From assembly GCF_024199845.1 (NCBI RefSeq), contig NZ_JANADO010000001.1:3782001-3846000 (forward strand): a stretch of DNA of 64,000 nucleotides, in the 5' to 3' direction. Positions 63,889 through 64,000 of this stretch are shown here, piece after piece. A program made the translations under genes and the position numbers. The first letter of the stretch is position 1. Every line of letters begins with the position of its first letter. Below the pieces are notes generated by a model. The model had not been told where the DNA came from and made no database searches. It saw only the letters and a program-made list of their open reading frames with translations. This stretch comes from Bradyrhizobium sp. CCGB12 (lineage in GTDB: Bacteria; Pseudomonadota; Alphaproteobacteria; Rhizobiales; Xanthobacteraceae).

Positions 63889-64000
63889 TTAGGACGAGAC
63901 CGCCGGACCGGCGGCTGCCGGAAGCCAGAGCCGATCGCCGAAGAAGCGTTCGCGCAACAGCATCACCAGGGTCGCCCGCTTGTGGGGAAAGTCGAAATTC
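63889..64000 (-). CDS. Siderophore N-acetyltransferase, C-terminal end only (cut by window)
   Basis: The leftward frame enters at the right edge and stops at TAA (63889-63891). The visible 36 residues contain NFDFPHKRATLVMLLRERFF, which matches the C-terminal signature HKRA-LV-LLRERFF of IucB/RhbD/AlcB-type acyltransferases that acylate the hydroxylamine in siderophore synthesis. It lies directly upstream of the monooxygenase gene, as expected. Only the tail is seen, so the exact subfamily is unknown. Confidence 0.75.
   Translation of the reverse strand, partial: NFDFPHKRATLVMLLRERFFGDRLWLPAAAGPAVSS

Noticed and set aside
1..64000. tRNA or rRNA genes
   Set aside because: No cloverleaf with the conserved TTCRANY arm or rRNA core sequence was noticed by eye; a covariance-model scan would be decisive.

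Overview
The window looks like chromosome of a high-GC soil alphaproteobacterium, most likely Bradyrhizobium or a close relative. Supporting signs are small-protein families typical of that group (DUF1488, DUF7662, a short CPxC protein), paired H-NS-like proteins, a NodU-type carbamoyltransferase remnant, many Liv-type and sugar ABC transporters, and a Cox-type molybdenum hydroxylase module. This assignment is inference; no rRNA or other taxonomic marker is present. No tRNA, rRNA, CRISPR array or intact insertion sequence was recognised.

Region 1 (1-15.1 kb) serves the cell surface. A leftward operon encodes a type I secretion ABC exporter and its HlyD adaptor, with small genes before it and a truncated gene after it at the left edge. 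A leftward rmlC-rmlB-rmlD-rmlA operon makes dTDP-L-rhamnose. Divergent from it are a Wzc-like chain-length/tyrosine-kinase protein, a polytopic membrane protein (candidate polymerase) and a polyprenyl-phosphate sugar transferase. Together they look like a rhamnose-containing exopolysaccharide locus.

Region 2 (15.1-25.2 kb) is low-density and AT-patchy. It has two H-NS-like genes, a PqqD-HprK-like kinase overlapping a nucleotidyltransferase (a pairing known from RiPP and polysaccharide loci), several tiny genes, a secreted protein, and a carbamoyltransferase lacking its N-terminal half. It reads as a remodelled or horizontally acquired stretch.

Region 3 (25.2-38.9 kb) is catabolic. It holds a dienelactone-hydrolase-like gene divergent from a GlxA-type regulator, an acyl-CoA dehydrogenase, and a leftward eight-gene sugar operon: binding protein, two permeases, Zn-dehydrogenase, ATPase, PfkB kinase, LacD-type aldolase and enolase-superfamily dehydratase. 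A divergent LacI regulator and an SDR dehydrogenase complete it. The gene set fits uptake, oxidation, dehydration, phosphorylation and aldol cleavage of an unidentified sugar or polyol. Two LacI-type operator candidates lie in the divergent promoter.

Region 4 (39.1-61.1 kb) is the most unusual part, a rightward run of about 20 tightly packed genes. It encodes a Liv-type ABC importer whose second ATPase is fused to a UPF0261 (Tm-1-like) domain, the partner TIM-barrel protein of Tm-1, and a 967-residue flotillin-like protein with 44-residue hendecad repeats. Two SRPBCC proteins and a molybdenum hydroxylase follow, the latter with its large subunit split into two genes. Then come CoxD/CoxE-type maturation factors, an amidohydrolase, a metallo-beta-lactamase-fold hydrolase, an SMP-30/isochorismatase fusion and an azoreductase-like flavoprotein. 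It is probably an uncharacterised pathway for an imported, likely heterocyclic or aromatic, compound.

Region 5 (61.2-64.0 kb) is the edge of a hydroxamate-siderophore locus: a phosphopantetheinyl transferase, a lysine/ornithine N-monooxygenase and the tail of an acetyltransferase.
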